From: Klebsiella pneumoniae
Lineage (GTDB): Bacteria; Pseudomonadota; Gammaproteobacteria; Steroidobacterales; Steroidobacteraceae
Direction of reading: 5' to 3'
Length of the DNA: 64,000 nt
Assembly (NCBI GenBank): GCA_945873095.1
Contig: CAMCBU010000002.1
Coordinates: 1 to 64,000 of the forward strand
Part shown: positions 12,463-20,355 of the stretch, in pieces
How the letters are laid out: each line of letters opens with the position of its first letter
How positions within the stretch are numbered: the first letter of the stretch is position 1
Translations under genes and position numbers: made by a program
Notes under the pieces: model-generated
What the model was told of the DNA's origin: nothing
The model's database searches: none
What the model saw: the letters and a program-made list of their open reading frames with translations, nothing else

Positions 12463-13197
12463 TCAGAACGGGATCGGCGATCCGTCGTAAGCCCAGAGCT
12501 TGCCCGTATCGGCGGGCTTAAGCGCATCGAGCGTTGCTAACATCCGCCGTGCCGACTCGGCGGGCGTTTGCAATTTGCGTGGATCGACCGCCGACTGGAA
12601 AGGGCGCGACAAACCGGTATCGACCGTGCCGGGGTGCAGCGCCACACACAACGCCTGCGAGTTGCGCTGCCGCAGCTCGATAGCGAGATTGCGCACCAGC
12701 ATGTTGAGCGCAGCCTTGGAAGCGCGATACGCATGCCAGCCGCCCAGTCGATTATCTTCGATCGATCCCACCTTAGCCGAGATGCAGGCGAACACAGACT
12801 TCGTATCTCGGCGCAGCAAGCCGAGCGTGTGCTTGGCGATCAGAGCAGGCCCGATGGCGTTGATCGCGTAGGCACGACTCAATACGGCGGAATCCAGCTG
12901 ACGCCAGCTCTTCTCCGGGTTCGGCAGCAACACGCCGGTTGCGACCAGCACGAGATCGACAGGCCCTTCGGCGGCGACGGACTGAGCCACGGCCTCGATG
13001 GAGCGCTCATCCTCCAGATCGAAGCACCATGGCGCTGCGGCCTTACGCGATGCCGCAATGACGTCGGCAACGCGCGGATTCGCCTCGAGTGCAGCCACGC
13101 ACGCGCCACCGATCCCGCCGCTTGCACCCCACACCAAGGCGCGTAGCGCAGGCCTGAAACTGGCGAGTGGCGGTATTGCATCTTGTGGCTCGGGCAT
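12463..13197 (-). CDS. Short-chain dehydrogenase/reductase (SDR)
   Basis: This 244-residue SDR has the Rossmann NAD(P) motif WGASGGIGGACVAAL (about residues 28-42; one base-change from the usual TGxxxGxG, with Trp-Gly-Ala), the VLVATGVLLP strand, and a YxxxK active site in HAYRASKAALNMLVRNLAIEL. Serine upstream in FACISAKVGS completes the catalytic triad. The substrate is not predictable, and the closest recognised relatives are CsgA-like or cell-cell signalling SDRs. AGGAG lies upstream of the ATG. It starts just five bases from the next, divergent reading frame. Confidence 0.85.
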   Translation of the reverse strand: MPEPQDAIPPLASFRPALRALVWGASGGIGGACVAALEANPRVADVIAASRKAAAPWCFDLEDERSIEAVAQSVAAEGPVDLVLVATGVLLPNPEKSWRQLDSAVLSRAYAINAIGPALIAKHTLGLLRRDTKSVFACISAKVGSIEDNRLGGWHAYRASKAALNMLVRNLAIELRQRNSQALCVALHPGTVDTGLSRPFQSAVDPRKLQTPAESARRMLATLDALKPADTGKLWAYDGSPIPF

Positions 13198-13202
13198 CGC
13201 TC

Positions 13203-13739
13203 ATGCTCCTGCTCGGAAAGGGTGCTCGGAAAATTTTCGCCCAAGGTATTGCACTCGTCGGAGTTGTGCCTTACTTTTCGCGCGCGTTGCGGGGTGTGGT
13301 ACCGCCCGTGACGCCCAGAAATGGTGGTCTGGACCCCTCGGAGGTGTGGCAAGAAGAAATGAAGAAGTTATCAGCGTCGCAAGACAACGACCCTGGACCC
13401 CGTCTCCTCAAGGTTAACCAATACCTCGAGAAGAATTTTCCGGACTTCTTCGCTGAAGCGCGTTTCCACGTAGGGGATGACGATTACTTCCTCTATTCCC
13501 GCTTCGGTCAGTACCTCGCCCGTTCCATCGAAAATCGCCGCGCGCCGCGCTCGAAGATTTATCGCGGCTTCACCGTCCTCAACAAAATGGCTGCCGTATC
13601 GCGGAAAGATCCGCAGGTACTGCGTATGCTCGTCTCCGGCCCGCTCGAGCATTTGCTCGATGCGCCAAAGGCTCGCGCTCTGGCGATGAAGCGCCTCTCG
13701 CCGGTCGCGCAGGGCTATCTGGAAAGCCTCTGCGAGTAG
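13203..13739 (+). CDS. Uncharacterised protein resembling DUF7674-type immunity/helical proteins
   Basis: This protein of up to 178 residues has a charged helical C-terminal half: KNFPDFFAEARFHVGDDDYF, a segment LYSRFGQYLARSIEN, then YRGFTVLNKMAAVSRKDPQVLRMLVSGPLEHLLD and LSPVAQGYLESL. This order (FP entry, GD, compact alpha-helical repeat, LGP/LSP near the end) resembles DUF7674-like proteins, some of them toxin-immunity type. The assignment is weak. The start is uncertain: 13203 is only five bases from the divergent SDR start, and a promoter-like TTGCAC-17-TACTTT at 13249-13277 would favour GTG 13344 or ATG 13359. Confidence 0.6.
   Translation: MLLLGKGARKIFAQGIALVGVVPYFSRALRGVVPPVTPRNGGLDPSEVWQEEMKKLSASQDNDPGPRLLKVNQYLEKNFPDFFAEARFHVGDDDYFLYSRFGQYLARSIENRRAPRSKIYRGFTVLNKMAAVSRKDPQVLRMLVSGPLEHLLDAPKARALAMKRLSPVAQGYLESLCE
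13249..13277 (+). promoter_or_regulatory. Possible promoter inside the 5' part of the unknown gene
   Basis: TTGCAC (13249-13254) and TACTTT (13272-13277) are spaced by 17 bases. If used, it would drive a shorter form of the unknown gene starting at 13344 or 13359 and the racemase-like and aldo/keto reductase genes after it. Confidence 0.3.
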
Positions 13740-13780
13740 CCGCGCCGCAACGCGACTACGGCCACCGCGCGCGAATCGGC

Positions 13781-14485
13781 GTGGCGGTGCCGCAGGCCAA
13801 TCCCACCGTCGAGCCCGAGCTTCGCGCTTTGCTGCCCGAAGGCGCAGCGCTTTACGCGACGCGGCTCGTGCATCCGGCGTCACGAGTCGAGGAGCGACTC
13901 GATCACTACATCCATCACATGCCGCAGGCGCTCGCGCAATTCGGCACGCTGGATCTCGCTGCCTTCGGCTATGGCTGCACGGGCTCAAGCTATCGCGTGA
14001 CGCCTGCACGCGAGGATGAACTGACCGCCGCCGCATCCACTCGTATCCCGGTGATCACCGCGGCCCAAGCGATCCGGCAAGCGCTGCGGGTTTTGGCAGT
14101 CGATCACATCGCACTCGTGTCGCCCTATCCGCAGAGTCTCGCCGACGAGGGCTGTCGGTATTGGCGCGAGGCGGGCATGACCCTGACCGATACGGCGCGG
14201 GTCGACCCGACGCTGACCGATACCCACGCCATTTACGAACTTACCAGCGAGGATGCACGGCGCGGACTTGACGCCCTCTCGCTCGATGGGGCGCAATGCG
14301 TCGTCATCAGTGGCACGGGGATGCCCACGCTGCGTGCGCTCCAAGCTTGGTATCGAGACGAAGCGAATCGGCGTTGTCCGCCGGTGATCAGCTCGAATCT
14401 TTGTCTGGCTTGGGCGCTTTGGAATGCAGCGCAGCTTGAGCCCATACTCGCCACTCCCATGGATTTGATACGCAGAGGAGCTTGA
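13781..14485 (+). CDS. Asp/Glu racemase / arylmalonate decarboxylase-like protein
   Basis: The 234-residue protein opens with AVPQANPTVEPELRALLP, a hallmark of the maleate isomerase / arylmalonate decarboxylase branch of the Asp/Glu racemase superfamily. The first catalytic cysteine is present in FGYGCTGSSYRV, while the place of the second cysteine reads VISGTGMPTLRAL, so Gly replaces Cys. A two-cysteine racemase mechanism is therefore unlikely, and the arrangement is the reverse of classical arylmalonate decarboxylase. The frame is open upstream and encodes RARIGV before the GTG, so the true start may lie earlier (a CTG at 13730 is the only candidate seen). It precedes the aldo/keto reductase by two bases. 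Confidence 0.75.
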   Translation: MAVPQANPTVEPELRALLPEGAALYATRLVHPASRVEERLDHYIHHMPQALAQFGTLDLAAFGYGCTGSSYRVTPAREDELTAAASTRIPVITAAQAIRQALRVLAVDHIALVSPYPQSLADEGCRYWREAGMTLTDTARVDPTLTDTHAIYELTSEDARRGLDALSLDGAQCVVISGTGMPTLRALQAWYRDEANRRCPPVISSNLCLAWALWNAAQLEPILATPMDLIRRGA

Positions 14486-14487
14486 AC

Positions 14488-15405
14488 ATGCTGACGATCG
14501 ACCGACGGCTTGCCATGCAACTCGGCTTGGCTTTCGCGGCCTGCGGAGCCTCTGCCGCCTCGCCCCTGATCCGCAAGGCGATTCCCAAAAGTGGCGAGCG
14601 AATACCCGTCGTCGGACTCGGCACGAACAACTACAGCCCAAAGACGCCCGAGGAGCGCGCAGCGCGACGCGACGTGATCGCCGGGCTCACCGGCGGCGGC
14701 GCGAGCGTCATCGATACGGCACCTTCCTATCGCCAATCCGAAGAGACCCTCGGCGAGCTGATCAACGAAATCGGAAATCGGCGTCAAATTTTCCTCGCCA
14801 CGAAGGTGACCGCACGCGGCGGCACGCGTGATGAGGGCCTCGCGATGTTGGATAACTCGTTTCGCATGTTGCGCACCGAGACGCTCGATCTCGTGCAGGT
14901 GCACAATCTCGTCGGCACTGCCGTGCTGCTGCCACTGCTGCGCGAGCAAGTCGCAGCGAAGAAAATTCGCTATGTCGGTATCACCACCTCGCAGGATGCG
15001 CAATACGCGGAGATGACGAGCATCATGAAAAGCGAGGCACTCGATTTCATTCAGATCGATTACTCGCTCGGCAATCGCGGTGCGGCCGATGAACTGCTGC
15101 CGCTCGCGGCCGAACGTGGCATGGCGGTGTTGATCAACTTGCCCTTTGGCGGACGGCGCGACGGCAATCTGTTCTCGAAGGTACGTGATCAGGAGTTGCC
15201 GGGCTGGGCCAGCGACATCGGTGCGAAGAGCTGGGGGCAACTATTCTTGAAATACGTCATCTCGCATCCGGCGGTGACTTGCGCGATCCCCGGCATGACG
15301 CGACTCGCCAACCTTGAAGACAATCTCACCGCCGCGCAAGGGATGCTGCCCGATGCCGCCATGCGCCGCCGCATGGAGAGCTGGTGGGATTCGCTGCCGG
15401 GCTAA
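14488..15405 (+). CDS. Exported aldo/keto reductase
   Basis: GAGGAG at 14475-14480 and the ATG at 14488 fix the start. The track's earlier TTG is not preferred. The 305-residue protein begins with a hydrophobic export signal (MLTIDRRLAMQLGLAFAACGASAAS), then an aldo/keto reductase TIM barrel. The catalytic tetrad is visible: Asp and Tyr in SVIDTAPSYRQSEETLGE, Lys in FLATKVTARGG, His in LVQVHNLVGTA. The reductase domain ends with AIPGMTRLANLEDNLTAAQG, the cofactor-binding region. The leader lacks a clear twin-arginine motif (DRRLAMQ is a weak match). It is closely coupled to the racemase-like gene. Confidence 0.85.
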   Translation: MLTIDRRLAMQLGLAFAACGASAASPLIRKAIPKSGERIPVVGLGTNNYSPKTPEERAARRDVIAGLTGGGASVIDTAPSYRQSEETLGELINEIGNRRQIFLATKVTARGGTRDEGLAMLDNSFRMLRTETLDLVQVHNLVGTAVLLPLLREQVAAKKIRYVGITTSQDAQYAEMTSIMKSEALDFIQIDYSLGNRGAADELLPLAAERGMAVLINLPFGGRRDGNLFSKVRDQELPGWASDIGAKSWGQLFLKYVISHPAVTCAIPGMTRLANLEDNLTAAQGMLPDAAMRRRMESWWDSLPG

Positions 15406-15423
15406 TAGCTTCGGTCGACGTGC

Positions 15424-16374
15424 ATGGGCCGAACCGCCATTATTTTTGACTGCGACCCCGGCGTCGACGACGGCGTAGCTTTGCTGTTGGCCTTCGCGGC
15501 ACGCGATGCGCTGCAGCTCCTCGGGATCACGACGGTCGCGGGTAACGTCTCAGCCAAACTCACCGCACGTAACGCGGGTATTTTGCGCGAGATCGCCTCG
15601 CGCGAAGACGTGCCGGTGTTCGCCGGATGTGAGCGCCCTCTCAAACGCAGCCCGATCGAGGCCGGCCATTTTCATGGCGAGTCTGGTTTGGGCGACCTCC
15701 CGCTCTTTGAGCCTCGACATGCCGCCGAAACAGAACACGCCGTCGACTGGTTGATCCGCACGCTGCGCGCTGCGCCTGCTCGAAGTATTTCTTTGGTGGC
15801 GACCGGCCCGCTGACCAATGTCGCAACGGCTTTGCTGCGTGAGCCCTCGATTACCCAAGCCGTGCGCGAGATCGCCATCATGGGTGGCGCACGCAGCGAA
15901 GGTGGCAACATCACGGCCTCGGCCGAATACAACGTCTATGCCGACCCGCACGCGGCGCAGGTCGTATTCGCTGCGGATGTCGAGATCGTGGCCTTCGGCC
16001 TCGATGTGACTCACCAAGTTCGCGCGACGCCAGCGCGTATCGACATGCTCGAAAAGTTGGGCACGCCAGCTGCGATGGCGACCGCCAAGCTGCTGACCTT
16101 TGCGACTTTTCTACCCGCGAATAGCCCGGCAGCACTGGGCTCGCCGCTACACGATCCTTGCCCGATCGCCTGGCTGATCGAGCCTGCGCTGTTCGAATTT
16201 CGACGTTGTCACGTCGCGGTGGAAACCGAATCGGCGTTGACAGCGGGTCACACGGCGGTCGAATTTCGCGCGACCGCGGCACTGCGTCAAAATGTTCGCT
16301 GGGGTGTTCGAGCCGATGCGCACGGAATCTTTGAACTGCTGAGACGAACGCTGGCTCAATCGGGCAAGGCGTAA
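15424..16374 (+). CDS. Inosine-uridine preferring nucleoside hydrolase
   Basis: The 316-residue enzyme cleaves the N-glycosidic bond of nucleosides for salvage. The calcium-binding signature DCDPGVDDGVALLLAF is at residues 9-24, the VATGPLTNVA loop at about 125, and the NVYADPHAAQVVF segment (about 175-187) supplies further metal ligands. A Met-Gly-Gly motif (IAIMGGARSEGGN) lies between. The family IUNH fold is complete and the length normal. It begins 18 bases after the aldo/keto reductase and may be in its operon. Its 3' end overlaps the convergent quinoprotein gene by 19 bases. Confidence 0.93.
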   Translation: MGRTAIIFDCDPGVDDGVALLLAFAARDALQLLGITTVAGNVSAKLTARNAGILREIASREDVPVFAGCERPLKRSPIEAGHFHGESGLGDLPLFEPRHAAETEHAVDWLIRTLRAAPARSISLVATGPLTNVATALLREPSITQAVREIAIMGGARSEGGNITASAEYNVYADPHAAQVVFAADVEIVAFGLDVTHQVRATPARIDMLEKLGTPAAMATAKLLTFATFLPANSPAALGSPLHDPCPIAWLIEPALFEFRRCHVAVETESALTAGHTAVEFRATAALRQNVRWGVRADAHGIFELLRRTLAQSGKA

Positions 16375-18296
16375 GCGATCAGATAATCTCCAAGCGCAGT
16401 ACCGACCTGTGCATTGCCGCCCGCGGCAATGACGACGAACTGCTTGCCGCCGGCTTGATAGGTCATCGGCACCGCCATACCGGGCACCGGCAACTTCGCC
16501 GACCACAACTCACGCCCGGTGGTCGTTTCGATCGCGCGCAACTTCGCATCCATCGTGGCCGCGATGAAGGTCAGACCACTTGCCGTCGTGATCGGTCCAC
16601 CCACGTTTGGCGAACCCCATTGCGCTTCTTGCGGAATCGTGACGCCCGCCCGCTGGATCTGCCCGAGCGGGATTTTCCAGCGCACTTGGCCACTCGCAAG
16701 ATCGATGGCGGCGAGCGTCCCCCACGGCGGCGGTGTGCACGGGATACCGAGCGGAGATTGAAACAGTTCGCCTTCCACTCGATAGGGAGTGCCGAGCAGC
16801 GGCCGAGTCAAATAATCTTTGGGCGCTTGCTGATCTTCTTTGGCGATATCTTGCTTGGGCACGACCTTGATGACCGTGGCCAGGTTCTCGGCCTTGACGA
16901 TGAGTAGATTGCGCGTGGGATCGTAAGCGGCACCACCCCAGTTACCACCCCCCAAGGCCGAGGGGAACAAGATCGAACCTTGGGCGGATGGCGGGGTATA
17001 CATGCCCTCGTATCGCAGACGATCGAACTGCCGGCGGCAGGCGAGTCGATCGAGCGGCGTCAAACCAAAGAGGCTGTCGCGCGTGAGGGTTTGGCGTGCA
17101 AACGGCGCCATGCCCGTTGGCACCGGCTGAGTGCGACTCGCCAGCTCGCCGGGCACATCACTCGCAGGCACTGCCTGTTCGACGATTGGCCACAGCGGCT
17201 CGCCGGTCAAACGATGGAAGCCAAACAGCCAGCCCATCTTGGTTTGCAGCAAAGCGGCCGGAACGGTGTGGCCGTCACGCTGGATGTCGACCAACAGCGG
17301 ATGACCGACGAGGTCATAATCAAAGATATCGTGGTGCACGACTTGTCTCGACCACACGACTTTGCCGTTTTTCGCATCGAGCGCCACGATGGCGTTCGCC
17401 AGCGGCAGATCGAATCGTCGACCTCCACCGTAATAGTCCGTCGAGGGGCTGGTAGTCGGCAGAAACACCAACTGGTGCTTGGTATCGACGCTGATGGTCG
17501 ACCACACGTTGGCAGCCCCGCTGAGATCGCGATACTCGGCCGGAATCGGATTGAACTCCCAGCGCAACTCGCCCGTGCGCACATCGAAGGCGCGCACCAT
17601 GCCATCTTTCGCGTTGGCGATCCCATCGTTGACCATCATCGCCGCAATAACCAGATCGCCGATCACGACGGGTGGTGACGTGGACGCGGCGAGGATGCCG
17701 TCACCATGATTTTCGTAATCGTGATGCGACACCCAACCCTCATGGCCCTTGGCTTTACCGAAGTCGGCGCAGCGTTTACCCGTGTCGGCATCGAGTGCAT
17801 ACATCCGCCCCGAATCGCCATTGCGGAAAATGCGGCGTGCGCAAACGGTCTCCGATGACCCGATCGAATCCGCCCAGTAAGCGACGCCGCGGCATCGCAT
17901 CGGTCGATCTGGCGGCGGACTGACCCCGTCGCGATGCGGATCAAAGATCCAACGTTCACGACCCGTGCGTGGATCTAACGCAAAGACGCGATTCAGCGGC
18001 GTGCAGAAATACAGCGTGTCGTTCACGTGCAGGGGTGTCGTTTGCAAAATCGTGCCGTTCGGCGCCGGCGCATCGATGACATCCCCTGAGCGATGCGTCC
18101 AGACTCGCTTGAGCTGCTTGACGTTGGTCGGATCTAGTTGGCTCAGTGGCGAATGCTGACCGCCGCCCGGGTCGCCACCGAAGCTCGGCCAATCCGCAGC
18201 CGCGGGCATGCAGAGCACCGCAAATAAGCCGCCGAGCGCCACCACCCGATTCCAGATAGAACCCGACTCACGCACTCTTCGGACCATAGCGCTCAC
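16356..18296 (-). CDS. PQQ-dependent dehydrogenase (quinoprotein, glucose dehydrogenase type)
   Basis: This 646-residue periplasmic enzyme has an N-terminal signal peptide ending near PAAADW and an eight-bladed propeller typical of quinoproteins. Family signatures are DWPSFGGDPGGGQHSPLSQL, VWTHRSGDV, WGGAAYDPTRNLLIV and WGSPNVGGPITTASGLTFIAA, the last being characteristic of membrane-type glucose dehydrogenases. The five-helix membrane domain of Gcd is absent, so this is the soluble/periplasmic form and would pass electrons to a quinone or cytochrome partner. No PQQ biosynthesis gene lies in the window. The 5' end overlaps the upstream unknown gene by 29 bases. Confidence 0.92.
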   Translation of the reverse strand: MSAMVRRVRESGSIWNRVVALGGLFAVLCMPAAADWPSFGGDPGGGQHSPLSQLDPTNVKQLKRVWTHRSGDVIDAPAPNGTILQTTPLHVNDTLYFCTPLNRVFALDPRTGRERWIFDPHRDGVSPPPDRPMRCRGVAYWADSIGSSETVCARRIFRNGDSGRMYALDADTGKRCADFGKAKGHEGWVSHHDYENHGDGILAASTSPPVVIGDLVIAAMMVNDGIANAKDGMVRAFDVRTGELRWEFNPIPAEYRDLSGAANVWSTISVDTKHQLVFLPTTSPSTDYYGGGRRFDLPLANAIVALDAKNGKVVWSRQVVHHDIFDYDLVGHPLLVDIQRDGHTVPAALLQTKMGWLFGFHRLTGEPLWPIVEQAVPASDVPGELASRTQPVPTGMAPFARQTLTRDSLFGLTPLDRLACRRQFDRLRYEGMYTPPSAQGSILFPSALGGGNWGGAAYDPTRNLLIVKAENLATVIKVVPKQDIAKEDQQAPKDYLTRPLLGTPYRVEGELFQSPLGIPCTPPPWGTLAAIDLASGQVRWKIPLGQIQRAGVTIPQEAQWGSPNVGGPITTASGLTFIAATMDAKLRAIETTTGRELWSAKLPVPGMAVPMTYQAGGKQFVVIAAGGNAQVGTALGDYLIAYALPD

Positions 18297-18699
18297 TCAA
18301 CGAACCCTCATAAGACCACTCACGCGGCGTGACGATTTCTGAACTCGCACTCTCGAGCAGCCGGCAGGCCGCCACCATCGCCTGATCGCCATCGATCGTG
18401 ACATGCCCGTAGTCCAACCAATCGCACAAGGTGGTGATTCCGGCACGCTGGTCGACCACGACGAAGTCTTTGGCCATGCCGTTGACTTCATCGACGTAGT
18501 CGAGCCCAGCTTCCATCAGTGCCACCACGAACTGCTGACACTGCTCGGAATCGGTGAAGCCCACACGGGCGATCTCGGCGTCATCACAGAGCGTCGCTTG
18601 CGGCAACTGCGCGAGTAGCGCCACCCAGCCGCCTTGGAATCGACCGTCGATCGCGCTGCGACGAATGACGACCGAGAGCCCTTCGATGAGTACCGCCAT
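18268..18699 (-). CDS. Uncharacterised protein, 143 residues
   Basis: I do not recognise this family. The soluble, acidic protein has alternating strand/helix periodicity (SVVIRRSAIDGRFQGGWVALLA, residues 9-30; VGFTDSEQCQQFVVALMEAGLDYV, about 46-69; DFVVVDQRAGITTLCDWLDYGHV, about 78-100) with conserved-looking tryptophans. No signal peptide or membrane segment is seen. It sits between the ExeA-like gene (15 bases upstream) and the PQQ dehydrogenase (29-base overlap), so it is probably in that transcription unit. The start ATG has no clear ribosome-binding site. Confidence 0.65.
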   Translation of the reverse strand: MAVLIEGLSVVIRRSAIDGRFQGGWVALLAQLPQATLCDDAEIARVGFTDSEQCQQFVVALMEAGLDYVDEVNGMAKDFVVVDQRAGITTLCDWLDYGHVTIDGDQAMVAACRLLESASSEIVTPREWSYEGSLSERYGPKSA

Positions 18700-18714
18700 G
18701 GCACGAGTCTAGCG

Positions 18715-19623
18715 TCAACGCCGCAGCAACACCCACGCACTCGCAACGAGGACGAGCAAAACGGTCAAGCCCAGCAAAATCCATGCACGGCGGGGGCGCT
18801 CATTCCTATCGGCATCGCCGCGAACTTCAGCCGCCGCAGCCCGCACGAGTCGTGCATCGATCTCGTGACGATTTCCGACATAGGCTGCGAGCATGGCGCG
18901 ATCGGCGATGATGTTGATCAACCGCGGGAAACCACCGGACACCCGATGCAAGCTGCGCAATGCCCGTGGCGTGAAAATCTCGTTGCGCGCGCCGGCGACC
19001 CGCAGTCGATGCCGGACATAGGCAGCCGCCTCATCGGCATCGAGTGGCGCCAGATGATATCGACCGGTTATGCGCTGGGCGACCTGACGCAGGTCGTCGC
19101 GTGCCAGCAGCTCGCGTAACTCCGGTTGCCCGATGAGGATGATCTGCAGCAACTTGCGAGTCGGTGTTTCGAGATTGGTCAGCAACCTCACCTGCTCGAG
19201 CACATCGCGTTCGAGTAGGTGCGCCTCGTCGATGAGCACGGCAACACGTCGACCGGCCGTGTTGGCGGCAAGCAGGCGTGCCGTGAGCGCATCCATCAGT
19301 TGCTTGACGCTATCGCACGCGCCACCTTCGACGGTCACCCCAAGCTCCTCGCAGATCGTCAGCAGGAACTCGTTGACCGTGACGCGCGGATTGAGAATCA
19401 ACGCGACATCGACATCGGGCAATTGCCGCGCAAGCAAAGAGCGCACGAGCGTCGTCTTGCCGGTGCCGACCTCGCCGGTCAGTTGGATGAAGCCGCCGGC
19501 ACCACTGACGCCGTAGACGAGGTGAGCGAGGGCGTCCGCATGTCGCGCGCTCGGAAAGAGATAACGAGGATCTGGCGTGATGGCAAAAGGGTTCTCATCC
19601 AGCCGGAAGAAACCGAGATACAC
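18715..19623 (-). CDS. ExeA/GspA-like AAA ATPase with C-terminal membrane anchor
   Basis: The family signature FFRLDENPFAITPDPRYLFPSARH begins a few residues after GTG at 19623. The track's earlier start overlaps the preceding gene, so I use 19623 (302 residues). Walker A is GEVGTGKTTLV, Walker B VAVLIDEAHLL, followed by LLQIILIGQPELRELL. A single hydrophobic segment ends the protein (AWILLGLTVLLVLVASAWVLL), anchoring it in the inner membrane. ExeA-type ATPases work with a peptidoglycan-binding ExeB partner in assembling the type II secretin or related envelope structures. No secretin gene is in the window. It starts eight bases after a SPOR-domain lipoprotein. Confidence 0.88.
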   Translation of the reverse strand: MYLGFFRLDENPFAITPDPRYLFPSARHADALAHLVYGVSGAGGFIQLTGEVGTGKTTLVRSLLARQLPDVDVALILNPRVTVNEFLLTICEELGVTVEGGACDSVKQLMDALTARLLAANTAGRRVAVLIDEAHLLERDVLEQVRLLTNLETPTRKLLQIILIGQPELRELLARDDLRQVAQRITGRYHLAPLDADEAAAYVRHRLRVAGARNEIFTPRALRSLHRVSGGFPRLINIIADRAMLAAYVGNRHEIDARLVRAAAAEVRGDADRNERPRRAWILLGLTVLLVLVASAWVLLRR

Positions 19624-19631
19624 GCGATCGC

Positions 19632-20345
19632 TCAGCGTTCCGGCGGAACGTAAACGCAGGGCTGACCCGATTTGACGAGCACGCGGCAAATCTCGCGAGC
19701 GCGAGCCTCGCTGACGACACTCGCTTGCAGACGATGGATGGGACCATTCGAGCCCGCACCAGCGACGACCTGCGAGACGAGCCCCTGCAACTCGGGATAT
19801 CGCTCGCGCGCACTCCGCCAGCCCTCGAGCGCCTTGTCGCGCGACGAGAAGGCGCCCAACTGAATGCGGTGCTCAACCGGACTCAGCGCCGGGCTCAGCG
19901 CCGGGCTCAGCATCGGGCTCGCCGCCGCCTGCACCGAGGGCTCAGCCGGCAACATCGCCGGTGGTGGCGCCGGTTCGATCGGTTCGATTGGTTCGATGGC
20001 TGCCGGACCCAACACACCCGGCGTCGACAAAAAGTTTTGCAGTCTGACCCGAGCCTCACGCACCCAGCGACCTTTGGGGTGGGTATTGATGAAATTTCGA
20101 TAGGCTTCGGCCGTGTCGACCTCCGAGGCGGATAGCCAGTCGCGCTGCTCGATGAGATCGCCGAGGCGCCGCTGCGCGACCGGTGCGTATTGGCTCTCGG
20201 GGTGTTGCTCCAAGAAAGCCTCGTAGCTCTCGATGGTGTCGGCTTGCTGAGTGCTGCGCCACTGCTGCAAATCACTGCACGCAGCCAGGGTCATCAGCGC
20301 GACCGCCGACAACAATCCGACCCAGCGGCGAGATGAACTACCCAT
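19632..20345 (-). CDS. SPOR-domain lipoprotein with low-complexity linker
   Basis: The track begins at 20417, but ATG 20345 gives a lipoprotein signal sequence MGSSSRRWVGLLSAVALMTLAACSD with lipobox LAAC, so I use it (237 residues). A short helical repeat region follows (YEAFLEQHPESQYAPVAQRRL; AYRNFINTHPKGRWVREARVRL, tetratricopeptide-like), then a Pro/Glu/Ile and Ala-Leu-Ser-Pro linker, and a C-terminal SPOR domain (IQLGAFSSRDKALEGWRSARE...). SPOR domains bind denuded glycan at the septum. It sits immediately upstream of the ExeA-like ATPase, suggesting the two act together at the cell wall. Confidence 0.85.
   Translation of the reverse strand: MGSSSRRWVGLLSAVALMTLAACSDLQQWRSTQQADTIESYEAFLEQHPESQYAPVAQRRLGDLIEQRDWLSASEVDTAEAYRNFINTHPKGRWVREARVRLQNFLSTPGVLGPAAIEPIEPIEPAPPPAMLPAEPSVQAAASPMLSPALSPALSPVEHRIQLGAFSSRDKALEGWRSARERYPELQGLVSQVVAGAGSNGPIHRLQASVVSEARAREICRVLVKSGQPCVYVPPER
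19879..19920 (-). repeat. 12-bp tandem repeat in the SPOR lipoprotein
   Basis: About 3.5 copies of GGGCTCAGCGCC (19879-19920 on the plus strand) encode repeated SPAL/SPML units in the linker before the SPOR domain. Copy-number change would lengthen or shorten the protein by four residues without breaking the frame. Confidence 0.85.
19972..19998 (-). repeat. 9-bp tandem repeat in the SPOR lipoprotein
   Basis: Three copies of GGTTCGATN (19972-19998) encode IEPIEPIEP in the same linker as the 12-bp repeat. Both repeat units are multiples of three. Confidence 0.85.
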
Positions 20346-20355
20346 GCTTCTGATT

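Noticed and set aside
13371-14036. A minus-strand ORF of 221 codons over the unknown and racemase-like genes
   Set aside because: Arginine-rich and without recognisable domains. The plus-strand frames give protein-like sequences.
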